IMG/VR virus record: IMGVR_UViG_3300037842_000032
Coordinates: 1-31,992 of that record
Strand: one strand, 5' to 3'
Source: a virus
Length of the DNA: 31,992 nucleotides
The notes below the pieces were generated by a model. It did not search any database. It was not told where the DNA came from and worked only from the letters and a program-made list of their open reading frames with translations. The translations under genes and the position numbers were made by a program. Of the stretch, positions 1 through 9,358 are shown one piece after another. Position 1 is the first letter of the stretch, and each line of letters begins with the position of its first letter.

Positions 1-332
1 GTTTTTCTGCTGCTTTTTCATCCTTACAAATACAAGTATCAAGTTTATCGTCACAATCACATTCAGAAAATTTATTAGGCTCGTTAGGTCTTTCTAGTTT
101 ATCAGCAAAATAGCCTTCTATTGAAAACCCTTTTACTTTTCCTGTTTTAATATAGTTCTCCCATACATCATCATTGTCTACTTTCATTGAAACCATCCAT
201 GTACCTATTGGCACATCCATGTCGTATAATCTAGTCTTGTCTTCTTCTCCTTCTACTATCCAACTCTCTACAACTGTTAATCCTTGTAGTGATGCTTCGT
301 GTTCTAATGTAGATCTATGTTGTTTAGCTCTT
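1..332. repeat. Terminal direct repeat, left copy (assembly overlap of a circular map)
   Basis: Positions 1-332 match 31661-31992 base for base except at 128, 221 and 224. All three differences are transitions at third codon positions of the protease gene and are synonymous. Joining the ends restores one intact 215-codon reading frame. This is what a circular or circularly permuted genome gives when it is assembled from a mixed population. A physical terminal repeat would be expected to be identical at its two ends. Confidence 0.95.
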
Positions 333-601
333 TGCAAGAATAACTCACTTGCTTTTCTTACTGTATTTCTTGAGAAGTATATATAATACTCTTTTTCACC
401 GCTTTTTCTATAAATTGGTTTATTAGGTATTAATGCTGGTCCTAGTAAAAGTCTTTTTTCTTTATCTAGTTCAGCTAATTTAAACTCTTGGTTCTTTAAA
501 AAGACAAAGTCCTCTTGAATTGCTGGGTTTTCTACTATACTTATTGCGTCAATTCCTGAAACACTATCCTCTTCGTCTATAAATAATTCTATGATGTCCA
601 T
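1..601 (-). CDS. Prohead protease, XkdF-like (5' part, runs off the left edge)
   Basis: This is the N-terminal 200 codons of a 215-aa protein whose last residues lie at 31614-31660. The start ATG at 601-599 follows an ATTGTTATAATATG leader. The sequence resembles the XkdF/Peptidase_S78_2 family of capsid maturation proteases: a SGIDAISIVENPAI opening, a conserved His in STLEHE (residue 101), a PIGTWMVSMKV strand, and a Ser in VKGFSIEG (residue 160) that are the likely catalytic His and Ser. Family role: cleaves scaffold and the capsid N-terminus during head maturation. It lies just upstream of scaffold and capsid once the circle is closed, as expected. The C-terminal tail carries a short Cys cluster (ECDCDDKLDTCIC). 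Confidence 0.85.
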   Translation of the reverse strand, partial: MDIIELFIDEEDSVSGIDAISIVENPAIQEDFVFLKNQEFKLAELDKEKRLLLGPALIPNKPIYRKSGEKEYYIYFSRNTVRKASELFLQRAKQHRSTLEHEASLQGLTVVESWIVEGEEDKTRLYDMDVPIGTWMVSMKVDNDDVWENYIKTGKVKGFSIEGYFADKLERPNEPNKFSECDCDDKLDTCICKDEKAAEK

Positions 602-613
602 ATTATAACAATA
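599..613 (-). promoter_or_regulatory. Shared late-gene start leader, copy 1
   Basis: On the minus strand this reads TATTGTTATAATATG, ending in the protease start codon. It is one of five copies of the pattern ATTGTnATA(A/G)TATG at the heads of structural genes. It may be a translation-initiation context or part of a late promoter; no Shine-Dalgarno is present. Confidence 0.4.
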
Positions 614-639
614 TTAATTTTATTATTTTGTTTTAGTTT

Positions 640-2388
640 CTAAAAACCACCTTGAACATTTGCTCTAGCATTTTTTGCTCTTCCTAATGTTGCTTGGTTA
701 GCTGTTTTTCTATCTAGGGCTTGTTGAGTACTTACATCTGTACTTACCACATAAGCTCTTACTGGTTTTTGTTGTGCTCCTGCTATTGTTTGTGCAAGTT
801 GGCTTGTTTCTGTTGCTCCCACTACATTGAATGCTGGTGGAGTTGATATTGCTGGAGTTGGTACTGATCCTCCTGCTCCTCCTGTTGCAAAGCTAGGTGG
901 TGCTGGTTCTTTAGTTGATGTTATTTTTTTAATATTAGCAAAACCTGCAGCAAGGACTGATGCTGCTCCAACGAATCCAAATACTCCACCTTGACCAAAA
1001 GCTTTAGTAGCACCAGCATAAGTGTCTATTATCGCTTGTGTTATAGCTATTGCTTTTCCAAATCTACTATTCTCACCAACTAAACTAGCTAATGAACCTA
1101 GTGCTCCAGTAATTGCTGAAACCTTTGCGTCTGCTATTTCTTTGTCTCTTTTCTTTTCAGCTGCATCAGATTCAGCTTTAAACTTATTTAATTCATTTTG
1201 AGCATCTATAAAGGCTTGTGTTCCTACCTTAAAACTATCTATTCTTGTTTGTAAAGTTTTCTCTATCTCTAATCTTTCCTCTGCTTCTATTTCTTTTAAC
1301 TTTTCTAATCTTAAAACTTCATTGTCTATTAATTCTGCATTTGCTAATTTTGTTATTTGTGCTACTTCTTGAATTCCTTGTGCTTTTGAAGTCTCTAAAT
1401 CAATTAATTCTTTTTCTAATGCTGCTTCATTTGTTAATTGTTCTGATCTTTGTCCAGATATTCTTGCTCTTATAGCTGCTAATTCATTTAATGCATCTTT
1501 TTTTCTAACTTGTGCATCAATATTATCTTCATCTAATGCTAATTCTGCTTGTGCTGCATCTACTGCTATTTGAGCATTTTCTAATAGTTTTTTCTCTTGG
1601 TCATCTAGTATTGTAGCTAGTTTTTGATTTGCAGCAATTCTTTCTGTAACTGCAAGCCTTGTGTCATCTCTTAATTGTCTTTGTTGTTCTGCTTGTCTAT
1701 CATATTGTTCTATTAAACCTCTATTTATTGCCTGTGTTACTTTGTAATCATTGTTTAATTTTGTAATGTTTTTGGCTTGGTCTATTGTTGCTTTAGTATA
1801 TTCTGTTGTTGCTTCTATAACTTTTTTAGTTGTTTCTACAACTTTATCCACTGTGTTATCTACTCCTGTTAATACATCTGCATATTCTTTTCCTGCTTCT
1901 TTAACAGAATCAAAAGCTCCTTTAAAATCACCTTGAAACACTTTAACTACCGCATCACTTAAATATCCTAAAACTTCTAATGCAGAATTAAATCTTTCAA
2001 TAAGATTATCTTTTATTGCCTGCCCAAAAGCCTTTAAACTTTCTACTGGATTTTCAAATATATCTTTAAAGAAACTAACTACCGTTCCTATATTAGCTTC
2101 TATAAATTTAAATAAATCATTAAAAACTAACTTTAATGCTGTAGTAGCTGTAGCAAATGTGTCTACAACTTTTTGATTAGACATAAATGTATCTTTAAGA
2201 ATATTTAATACAGCACTAAATACTTTTATAGCAACATTAGCTTTAAAAATATTATTTAAACTAAACACTGCTTTACCTGCTACTTTTGCTCCTTCTTGTA
2301 TACCTTTTAAACCGACACCTACTTTTTGTAAGTTTTTTTCAGCATCTTTAGCTTTTACATTAATATCAATATCTATTTCTTTAGCCAT
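640..2388 (-). CDS. Tail tape measure protein
   Basis: A 582-aa protein that fits a short tape measure protein, which sets tail length and is threaded inside the tail tube. Residues 1-180 mix amphipathic and hydrophobic helices. Residues about 180-420 are a long Glu/Lys/Gln-rich coiled coil (for example EALRLEKLKEIEAEERLEIE-like heptads). Residues about 425-500 are Ala/Gly-rich and hydrophobic (ITGALGSLASLVG, TYAGATKAFGQGG), typical of tape measure C-termini. At about 1.5 angstrom per residue it would give a tail near 90 nm (inference). Its ATG overlaps the stop of the preceding small ORF (TAATG), indicating coupling. No lytic domain is visible. Confidence 0.85.
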   Translation of the reverse strand: MAKEIDIDINVKAKDAEKNLQKVGVGLKGIQEGAKVAGKAVFSLNNIFKANVAIKVFSAVLNILKDTFMSNQKVVDTFATATTALKLVFNDLFKFIEANIGTVVSFFKDIFENPVESLKAFGQAIKDNLIERFNSALEVLGYLSDAVVKVFQGDFKGAFDSVKEAGKEYADVLTGVDNTVDKVVETTKKVIEATTEYTKATIDQAKNITKLNNDYKVTQAINRGLIEQYDRQAEQQRQLRDDTRLAVTERIAANQKLATILDDQEKKLLENAQIAVDAAQAELALDEDNIDAQVRKKDALNELAAIRARISGQRSEQLTNEAALEKELIDLETSKAQGIQEVAQITKLANAELIDNEVLRLEKLKEIEAEERLEIEKTLQTRIDSFKVGTQAFIDAQNELNKFKAESDAAEKKRDKEIADAKVSAITGALGSLASLVGENSRFGKAIAITQAIIDTYAGATKAFGQGGVFGFVGAASVLAAGFANIKKITSTKEPAPPSFATGGAGGSVPTPAISTPPAFNVVGATETSQLAQTIAGAQQKPVRAYVVSTDVSTQQALDRKTANQATLGRAKNARANVQGGF

Positions 2389-2528
2389 TACTTGTTCTTT
2401 TTAAATTGTTCGTATGCTTCTTTTATTGTTTCTGGCATTTTATTTTTACCTAATGCTATATCTATATACTTGCCAGATATTTTCTCTTGCTTTGCTAATC
2501 TTAATAATTCTAGTACGTTTCCTAACAT
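2388..2528 (-). CDS. Small protein between glycosyltransferase and tape measure
   Basis: A 46-aa ORF beginning MLGNVLELLRLAKQEK. It overlaps the end of the glycosyltransferase gene by 7 nt (ACATGTTAG) and shares TAATG with the tape measure start, so it is tightly embedded in the tail operon. It is predicted to be helical and Lys-rich, without a membrane segment. Position suggests a role linked to the tape measure, such as a small tail assembly factor, but no family is recognised. Confidence 0.65.
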   Translation of the reverse strand: MLGNVLELLRLAKQEKISGKYIDIALGKNKMPETIKEAYEQFKKNK

Positions 2529-3406
2529 GTTGCTTCTAATACTTGCTTATAATAATAATAACTACAATGGGTTTTTGTTATATTGAGATCTGATGGTGGA
2601 TTTTCATTTTGCCAATTAGATTTTCTAAAAAATCCATCATGTTTATCTAAAACTCCTGCATTATGTAAAATTCTTTTATTCCCCATTGTTTCTATTTTGT
2701 CTGTAGACCAGGAAAATTCTAAACGTTTTGATATTTCCGTTTTCATTCCTTTTTTCCAGAACATCCATAATGTTGCCCACATTTCAGCTGTCCACGCTTG
2801 AATAGGATGCGTTCCTTTGTATTTATCCTTGTGTGTTTGATTGTATTCCCTCATAGCTCTATAAAGTGCGTTAGAGACAACATAAACGTCTTTCCAAAAC
2901 TTACTGTCTGTTCCTGTAAAAATGTATTGTGCTCCTCCTGATGATTCTTTTTTATTCTCAATTATTCTTTTATCTATTTTTGCTGCTTCGCACATAATGT
3001 CTAAAATTTCTTTTCCTTTTGAAGCTATGTAATCATAACCGATATAACTTCTAGTATCTGATAACCAAACTTTATCTTTTGTGAATTCACCTAAAGGTTT
3101 TAAAAGTACAGTATCAGCATCTGCATAATAATACTGATGTCCTGCTGTACACCCACAACTTCCAAAATACTTACTCATTAAGTAAGGTTTTATAGCTGGT
3201 GCATAAACTTCTTGCTTATAAGGGTAACTTATAAAGTTTACGTGAGTATACTTTGTTCTCAATTTATTAAACTTATACTCACCTGTGTCACCTAATAAAA
3301 TAATAATATCAAAAGGACTAACTCCGTTTTTTAAATATGAATTAATCATAGTGTCTACTTGCCACTCATAATATTTTAATTCTGGTTGTGCTGATATATA
3401 TTTCAT
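2522..3406 (-). CDS. GT-A fold glycosyltransferase-like protein
   Basis: A 294-aa protein with the look of a nucleotide-sugar glycosyltransferase: an N-terminal Rossmann-like strand (PFDIIILLGD, residues 31-40), a DxD-type metal/sugar-nucleotide motif in YYYADADTVLL (D96-A-D98), a GGAQYIFTGT segment, an AEMWATLWMF helix, and a late HNAGV (candidate metal-binding His). It starts 1 nt after the 1668-aa tail protein's stop and precedes the tape measure, so it belongs to the virion-assembly operon rather than a host-surface cluster. The acceptor is unknown; the Thr-rich linkers of the adjacent tail protein are a plausible target (inference). No signal peptide. Confidence 0.7.
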   Translation of the reverse strand: MKYISAQPELKYYEWQVDTMINSYLKNGVSPFDIIILLGDTGEYKFNKLRTKYTHVNFISYPYKQEVYAPAIKPYLMSKYFGSCGCTAGHQYYYADADTVLLKPLGEFTKDKVWLSDTRSYIGYDYIASKGKEILDIMCEAAKIDKRIIENKKESSGGAQYIFTGTDSKFWKDVYVVSNALYRAMREYNQTHKDKYKGTHPIQAWTAEMWATLWMFWKKGMKTEISKRLEFSWSTDKIETMGNKRILHNAGVLDKHDGFFRKSNWQNENPPSDLNITKTHCSYYYYKQVLEATC

Positions 3407-3407
3407 A

Positions 3408-6400
3408 TTATGGACATGCTGGACAAGCTGTTGGTCCTGTTAATGAGCTTCCACTCCAGTAGTAATATTCGCCAAAGCTTGCTGTATACCATGAAGGTGT
3501 TGTTCTTAAATCACTACATGTATCATCAGTATATATTTCGGTTGCAGTAGATACATCATTGCTATTCATGTAGGTTATCACAGTTTTAGTTGTGTTACAA
3601 CAAACATTTTCTGCGTCTATAATAGATCTATATAATACTTGACTTCCACAAGTTAAAGTAGTTGTTGTTGTAGTGGTTGTTGTTGTTGTACAAGAACCAG
3701 TAATAGTTCCATAAGAAGTAGGGTTAGCTACATAATCCGTTCCTATTATATCATAACAATTTGCTCCATCTGTTGATATAGTAATGTTTGTGTTACCTAT
3801 CTGATACCCTGCATCTAATTGTACATAAGTTGTCTGTGTGTCGCTTTGTCTTTCTACAACAAATACGTTGTCATCTGGAACTACTGATGGACATCCTGTT
3901 TCACCTGTGTCTGTAACCGTTCCAGCACTTGGTACATTATCTGCTACTTGCCCTGTTACTCTATAAAGAGCTCCACTAGCATCTTGAACTCTAGCGTTTG
4001 GTGCAAAACTCGCACCTAAAGCACCAGTATCTTGTGCTGACCTATATATTTTATTTATATTTGGTTCTTCACACTTTGTTAATTCCCAATAATACGTTCC
4101 AGTACATTCTAAACAGCTTCCATACCACGTATAGTCTCTAACTAAATTATCTTGAGCATCACAACTTTGTGCATCAATCCATAGATCACTTTGACTACCA
4201 GTTATTGCAACTGGATTAGAATAACAATCACCATTGTATTCAACTGTGTCTGGGAAACTGTCTACGCTGTTACCAAATGTAATAAGAGCATCTAATCCTC
4301 CTGTTGCACAATCCCCATATCTTCTCCATATATTTAAAGTCGGTTTAGTTGGAGCTACACATTCTGGTTCAGGTCTAACTGGACATCCACTTACACTTTC
4401 CCAAACCTGCAAACTAGTTGGTTCGTAATATCTATATATGTTTAAATCTGTATAGAATCCTTGTGGTGCTCTATTTGGTGTTCCAATATTAGCTGCACTA
4501 GTATACATGTGTTCGGATGATGTTGCAGATAATAATGTTTTATTGTTATCAAAGTAGTAAAATCCTTGCACTCCACCTTCATCACAGAAGTTTTGTAATG
4601 GATTAAAACCTTCCCCTAAATAAAATAATACATTTGCATCTACACATGTTGTACAAACACTAAAGGTTGTTCCGTTCCAATATCTTCTTTTTGTGTTATC
4701 TGAATCTAATGAATAATAACCTGCAGCAGCTAGAGTTACCGTACAGGTTCCTGTATTTGTAGGTCCTACATAATTCCATAATTGTGTTGCAGCACAAAAA
4801 ATAGACTGTGTTACTGGATCATTTCCTTGTGGATCTATATAGTAAAAGTTTTTACTTTGGTGATTTTCACAAACATCATTAGAAGAACTATATCTTAAAT
4901 AAGCTACACTTTTAGTTTCTAAACAAGTATCTACTAATGGTGCTGTTTGTGTACAAGTTTCACATCCTACTCCTTCTGGAGCTCCCACTGTTACACCGTT
5001 ATTTGAAGCCCAATCACTTTCAAAAGCTGTGGCACTAGAATAATAACATTGACCATCTATTTCTATGTAAGAACCTGTTGTGGTATTACCGACTGTAAAT
5101 GTATCTCTTGACCTTATGTATCTTGTTTGTCCTACTACTGTTGTTTCTGGACACCCTGTTGTTATGTAATAATTGTAAACTATTAATTGAACTTCTCCTG
5201 TTCCAAATACAGTTGTTACTGTTTGACTTGTACTAAATGTTCCTCCTGCATTAGCTACTGTGGGTTTAGTTCCTACCCATTCAAATCCACTATTTAACTC
5301 AACATCTGAACTAAAATTAAATACAGTTCCAGCATTTTGAGATTTAATTAAACCAGCTTGGTCTCCAGTAATAACATAACCGCTTGATGAACCGCTTATA
5401 TTAGACGTATCTATAGCTAAAGTTATATCAATAAGAGTTGTATCTGTCCATTGAATTGTATGTGTTCCTGATGCAGTTATAGTACCATCAGAAGCTGTAC
5501 AAGTATAAATATATGTATCAGCCACTGTTTCTGTAAATGTAATTGTTTGAGTAGAACCACTTGCAGAACCACCAGACCATGCATAACTTGTAGGTGTAAA
5601 TCCAGAAGCTGTTGCTGTTAATGATACATTGTTATTTGTTGTTTTAGCAGTTGGACCACTAATAGTCACAAATTCTGATGTTGCTTGGACCGTTCCTGAT
5701 AAAGTAGTGTCTACTACCAAGTTACTTGTTCCTACTGTTCCTTGTGCATCAACTATAACTGGTCCTGATGTAAATTGATAACCACTATTTGCGTTTACTT
5801 GTGTTGAAAATGAATAAGTTTCTCCTTCTTGTAAGAATAATTGTTTCCCATCTTGATCCCCTGTAATGTTATAAGCTGCTGTAGTAGGTGATGAAATACT
5901 ATTAACTATATTTAATTCTATAGTATATAATTTAGGTGTCCAAAGAATTACGTGAGTATCTTCAAATTCTGCACTATCATCACTATCTGTAGCTGTACAA
6001 GTATATGTTACGTTTCCTGTTGTTGCGTTTGTTACACTTACGCTTTGTGTTATTTCTCCTGCTGCATCTCCTCCTGCCCATAAATAGCTTGCTGTTCCTC
6101 TGAAATTATTTGGAGTAGCTGTTAGTGTTACTGTCTCTGTTTGTTCTTTAGTTGTTTCTCCTGTAATGGTTACACTTCTACCTACGTCACAAGTCTTATC
6201 AGCTGTAGGAGTTAAACTATCTACAGAACATAATGTAGAGTCAGCACTACACTCTGTACATTCATCTTCTGGGTCTACTGTTGTAGTAGTTGTAATTGGA
6301 GTAGAACCTCCTATAGAAACTGTTAACTCATTAATTAATTCTAATTTACTTCTTCCTGTATTAAAGTCTGTTTCTATTTCATTAATTGTATAGTTCCTGT

Positions 6401-8414
6401 CAAATATTGCTATTGTGTCAGCAAGAATAAACTCTTGTAGCATTTTAATAGGCAAATAAGCATAAACAGTAGTTAATCTTCTGTTGTTCTGAAATACTTG
6501 AGCTACGTAATTTTGATAATAAACTTTAAATAATGTTTCGTCAAAGTCTGTGTTGTTTGTGTATTCATTAATCTCATTTTTAAAATTAATGTTAGCTTGT
6601 GATTCATCTTTGTCTATATCGAAACTATTTGACGGAATATTATAATTAGTTATATCAATATAATTTGCTGGTGTTGTATCTGGTGATCCTCCAGTTTCAG
6701 TAACTAAAAATCTTATTGCATTTCCTGCTGTTTGTCTATATCTATAAAATAATAAAGGATTTCCAAAATAAGGAGAGTTATCATCACTTACAAACCACCC
6801 TACTTGTGCTGTTGTTGGATTACTCACATCATACATTCTTTCAAACTTCATGTGTTCAAATGGAAGGTTTACTGTGTATGTTTCTGGATTAGCATCATAG
6901 TAATCATCACCACTATATTCTTCTGTTGCCCAACTAATGTTGCTCAATTGTTCATGTTGCGTTGCTAGTTTTGTACCAAGACCTTCATATTTAAATTCAA
7001 CTTCTTTATAAGGTAAAGCCACATTTACACTTCCTTCACCTTGATCTACATCATTTGTGATATCCCACACGGTATCTGAATCACTGTAATACGAGTCTAG
7101 TGTTTTGACAATAATGGTTCCATTGTCTGTATAAGCTGTTAAATTAAACATCTTAAATATACCAGTTAAAAAGTCTATTACTTTCATCTCTGGTATTTGT
7201 TGTGATATTATAAACCTTCTAACATTGTTAAAAGTATACGTGCTTGTTAAATTATATTCGTAGCTCGTGTCTGGTACGTATGACGCTGTTAAAGTTAATC
7301 CAGTCTGAACGTTTAAATCAAAAGTAGTAGCAGAGGATGTCATAAATATAGTATATGTACCATTTGACAATGTGCCTGATAAGTTTCTAGAGTTGCTGGT
7401 TATAGTCTTTTGGTCAAATAATTCATTACCATTTCTATATATAGATATAGTAGCGTCTATACTTGTATCTGCTTGAATATCTAAAGAATATTCTAAATAC
7501 CCACCATCTGGAACACCTGTTACTTGAAACCTATCTCCATAAGATGTTACTTGTTGAATCTCACTATTATAATTAATATAAAATCCTGTAACTTGTTTTC
7601 TTATTTCTGTTTCTTCAAATACTTTTCCTTTCTTCCTATGAAGCCACATATACAAACCATAATAAGTCTCATTAGTTGTATTAAAGAAATCATTACTAAA
7701 AGTTAAACCATATCTATCTTCTATAGCTTTTACTATTGCATCTATCTGTATTGCATATTTTAACTCCTCCCAATAAACTCCTGAATGTACAGGGTTTGTT
7801 GATATATCTGATTTAGGTTTTAGATCTCCTCCGTTTGAATCTGGATAAGCTGTTTCTCCTGTGCCTTCGTAATAAAGTCTTGTAGTATGTGATATTAAAG
7901 GAACTACTATACCAGATGGATATATTATTGTTGAACCATCTGTTCTATTATATGTTATAGTTTTTTTATCCTCTAATGCTGCTTTTATATTAGTTGAGTC
8001 GTAATCTACATCAAAGTCTGATAAGTCTAATGAACTTAAATCATCATCTCCTAATAAGTCATTTAAATCAATAGTATTTCCAAAAAAAGTTATTCTATAT
8101 GTGTGTGGTATTCCATCTTTTAGATCTACTCCATCAAGTTTTATTTTACCAGTTTTAAATGGTCTTGAATTTAATTCTAACGTTGATTCTTTTTTTAATC
8201 TTGCATCAAATCCATTTGTAATAGAGTAGTTGTAATAATGCAGGAATATTTTATTGTTATTTTTTGAAGCAGGTATAGAAAAAGTCCTAGTAAAATCTAC
8301 AAATATTTTAGAGATATCTTTAACGTTCTGAATAGATTGAACAATATTTACAGACTCATCACTAAATAAATCAACTCTATTTCCTTCTATATATAACTGT
8401 AAAGTGTTTCTCAT
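3408..8414 (-). CDS. Giant baseplate/adhesin tail protein with Ig-like and Cys-rich repeats
   Basis: A 1668-aa structural protein, the largest in the genome. Residues 1 to about 700 are soluble beta-rich sequence resembling Bacteroidetes-phage baseplate or tail-tip proteins (start MRNTLQLYIEGNRVDLFSDE). Near residue 708 is a short poly-Thr linker (ITTTTTVDPED). Residues about 730-1090 hold PKD/Ig-like repeats with TVTLTATPNNF and SLTATASGFTPTSYAW motifs. From about 1090 to the end come Cys-rich repeats with recurring YYW/RYW-NG-x-C elements, broken near residue 1580 by 11 consecutive Thr. It ends in YYYWSGSSLTGPTACPACP. Likely role: tail tip plus host receptor binding. Its ATG overlaps the upstream stop, and the glycosyltransferase follows immediately. 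Confidence 0.8.
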   Translation of the reverse strand: MRNTLQLYIEGNRVDLFSDESVNIVQSIQNVKDISKIFVDFTRTFSIPASKNNNKIFLHYYNYSITNGFDARLKKESTLELNSRPFKTGKIKLDGVDLKDGIPHTYRITFFGNTIDLNDLLGDDDLSSLDLSDFDVDYDSTNIKAALEDKKTITYNRTDGSTIIYPSGIVVPLISHTTRLYYEGTGETAYPDSNGGDLKPKSDISTNPVHSGVYWEELKYAIQIDAIVKAIEDRYGLTFSNDFFNTTNETYYGLYMWLHRKKGKVFEETEIRKQVTGFYINYNSEIQQVTSYGDRFQVTGVPDGGYLEYSLDIQADTSIDATISIYRNGNELFDQKTITSNSRNLSGTLSNGTYTIFMTSSATTFDLNVQTGLTLTASYVPDTSYEYNLTSTYTFNNVRRFIISQQIPEMKVIDFLTGIFKMFNLTAYTDNGTIIVKTLDSYYSDSDTVWDITNDVDQGEGSVNVALPYKEVEFKYEGLGTKLATQHEQLSNISWATEEYSGDDYYDANPETYTVNLPFEHMKFERMYDVSNPTTAQVGWFVSDDNSPYFGNPLLFYRYRQTAGNAIRFLVTETGGSPDTTPANYIDITNYNIPSNSFDIDKDESQANINFKNEINEYTNNTDFDETLFKVYYQNYVAQVFQNNRRLTTVYAYLPIKMLQEFILADTIAIFDRNYTINEIETDFNTGRSKLELINELTVSIGGSTPITTTTTVDPEDECTECSADSTLCSVDSLTPTADKTCDVGRSVTITGETTKEQTETVTLTATPNNFRGTASYLWAGGDAAGEITQSVSVTNATTGNVTYTCTATDSDDSAEFEDTHVILWTPKLYTIELNIVNSISSPTTAAYNITGDQDGKQLFLQEGETYSFSTQVNANSGYQFTSGPVIVDAQGTVGTSNLVVDTTLSGTVQATSEFVTISGPTAKTTNNNVSLTATASGFTPTSYAWSGGSASGSTQTITFTETVADTYIYTCTASDGTITASGTHTIQWTDTTLIDITLAIDTSNISGSSSGYVITGDQAGLIKSQNAGTVFNFSSDVELNSGFEWVGTKPTVANAGGTFSTSQTVTTVFGTGEVQLIVYNYYITTGCPETTVVGQTRYIRSRDTFTVGNTTTGSYIEIDGQCYYSSATAFESDWASNNGVTVGAPEGVGCETCTQTAPLVDTCLETKSVAYLRYSSSNDVCENHQSKNFYYIDPQGNDPVTQSIFCAATQLWNYVGPTNTGTCTVTLAAAGYYSLDSDNTKRRYWNGTTFSVCTTCVDANVLFYLGEGFNPLQNFCDEGGVQGFYYFDNNKTLLSATSSEHMYTSAANIGTPNRAPQGFYTDLNIYRYYEPTSLQVWESVSGCPVRPEPECVAPTKPTLNIWRRYGDCATGGLDALITFGNSVDSFPDTVEYNGDCYSNPVAITGSQSDLWIDAQSCDAQDNLVRDYTWYGSCLECTGTYYWELTKCEEPNINKIYRSAQDTGALGASFAPNARVQDASGALYRVTGQVADNVPSAGTVTDTGETGCPSVVPDDNVFVVERQSDTQTTYVQLDAGYQIGNTNITISTDGANCYDIIGTDYVANPTSYGTITGSCTTTTTTTTTTTLTCGSQVLYRSIIDAENVCCNTTKTVITYMNSNDVSTATEIYTDDTCSDLRTTPSWYTASFGEYYYWSGSSLTGPTACPACP
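3658..3690 (-). repeat. ACA/ACT trinucleotide run encoding 11 Thr
   Basis: A near-perfect ACN triplet run within the giant tail protein gene that encodes 11 consecutive threonines between two Cys residues. Such a run can change copy number by slippage and would then alter linker length without changing frame. Confidence 0.85.
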
Positions 8415-9355
8415 TATCTTACTCTATCAATATGCTCATGTGCATGTTCAGCTTCAAGTGTATAATTAATTAATTTATCATTAACCTTTGTTTTTACTGT
8501 TAATGAATTTGTTGCTATATCTATTGGATGAATTTCTGATCCCATATGCATCCACACTTGTTCTGACAACATTAATTGTTTCATTGGCTCATTCATTCCT
8601 TCATCTACAAATCCAGTGTTTAATGTCATTTTTTCTCGTCCTGTTTTTATTAATGTTCTAAATTGATGTGCTGTTCTAGAGTATGTTCCAGCAGTAGTTA
8701 AATTGCTGTTTTTATATTTTTCTGATGTAGTTGTTAATGTTTCTACACTCTTTTTATCAAAGTAAATATCTTGTAATGCTCCATATTTGTTTATAAAAGT
8801 AATTTTCATAGGCATATACTTTGAGCACTCTATTCTTTGTACTGTAATTGTAACCGCTGGATTAGCTACAGCAAGAGAAGTAGTAGTACCTGTAAATGAT
8901 ACATAATTAATAGAACCTGCTGTCATAACTGGTATAAACCCTCCAGAGTTTTCTGGTACATACATAATAGTATTGTCTTGCATTAAACAAGAATCCCCAG
9001 TAGTTGGACAAAAGGTTTTAGTTGTTGATGTGTTCCAATAATCCCAATACCCATCAAAACCATTATGCGTGAAGTTTACTGGACTACCTATTGTGCTTCC
9101 CCCTGCGTTTGCGGCATCATAAAATGTTATCTCTCCTGCTATTGTAACCTTTTGGTTTGAATAAGAACCTGCATAAGTAATATCTAGGTAGTCTCTTGCT
9201 AGTTCTGCTATTTCAAATGTTACTGATGTTGTTGGTGTGTCTTTTATAATTGTATACCTTAATGTTCCATCAATCTCTAGTTTTAGTTTTGCTGATTGTG
9301 CAGCAGCTCTAGTTTGATTAATATAAAAAGGACTTCTTAATAATATATTTGCCAT
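8414..9355 (-). CDS. Tail/baseplate structural protein
   Basis: A 313-aa beta-rich protein opening MANILLRSPFYINQTR and ending YTLEAEHAHEHIDRVR. Proteins of this layout sit directly before the large tail-tip protein in Bacteroidetes phages, so a distal-tail or baseplate function is likely, but I recognise no enzymatic motif. Its stop overlaps the giant protein's ATG by one base, and its start is 3 nt past the preceding gene, so the genes are translationally coupled. Three Cys (CPTTGDSC and ECSKY) fall in the central domain. Confidence 0.7.
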   Translation of the reverse strand: MANILLRSPFYINQTRAAAQSAKLKLEIDGTLRYTIIKDTPTTSVTFEIAELARDYLDITYAGSYSNQKVTIAGEITFYDAANAGGSTIGSPVNFTHNGFDGYWDYWNTSTTKTFCPTTGDSCLMQDNTIMYVPENSGGFIPVMTAGSINYVSFTGTTTSLAVANPAVTITVQRIECSKYMPMKITFINKYGALQDIYFDKKSVETLTTTSEKYKNSNLTTAGTYSRTAHQFRTLIKTGREKMTLNTGFVDEGMNEPMKQLMLSEQVWMHMGSEIHPIDIATNSLTVKTKVNDKLINYTLEAEHAHEHIDRVR

Positions 9356-9358
9356 GTT

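Noticed and set aside
1-332. True direct terminal repeat of the virion DNA
   Set aside because: The repeat lies inside one gene that is completed by circularisation, and the copies differ at synonymous sites.
3658-3690. Diversity-generating retroelement template in the tail protein
   Set aside because: No reverse transcriptase gene and no second near-copy of any tail-gene segment is visible.
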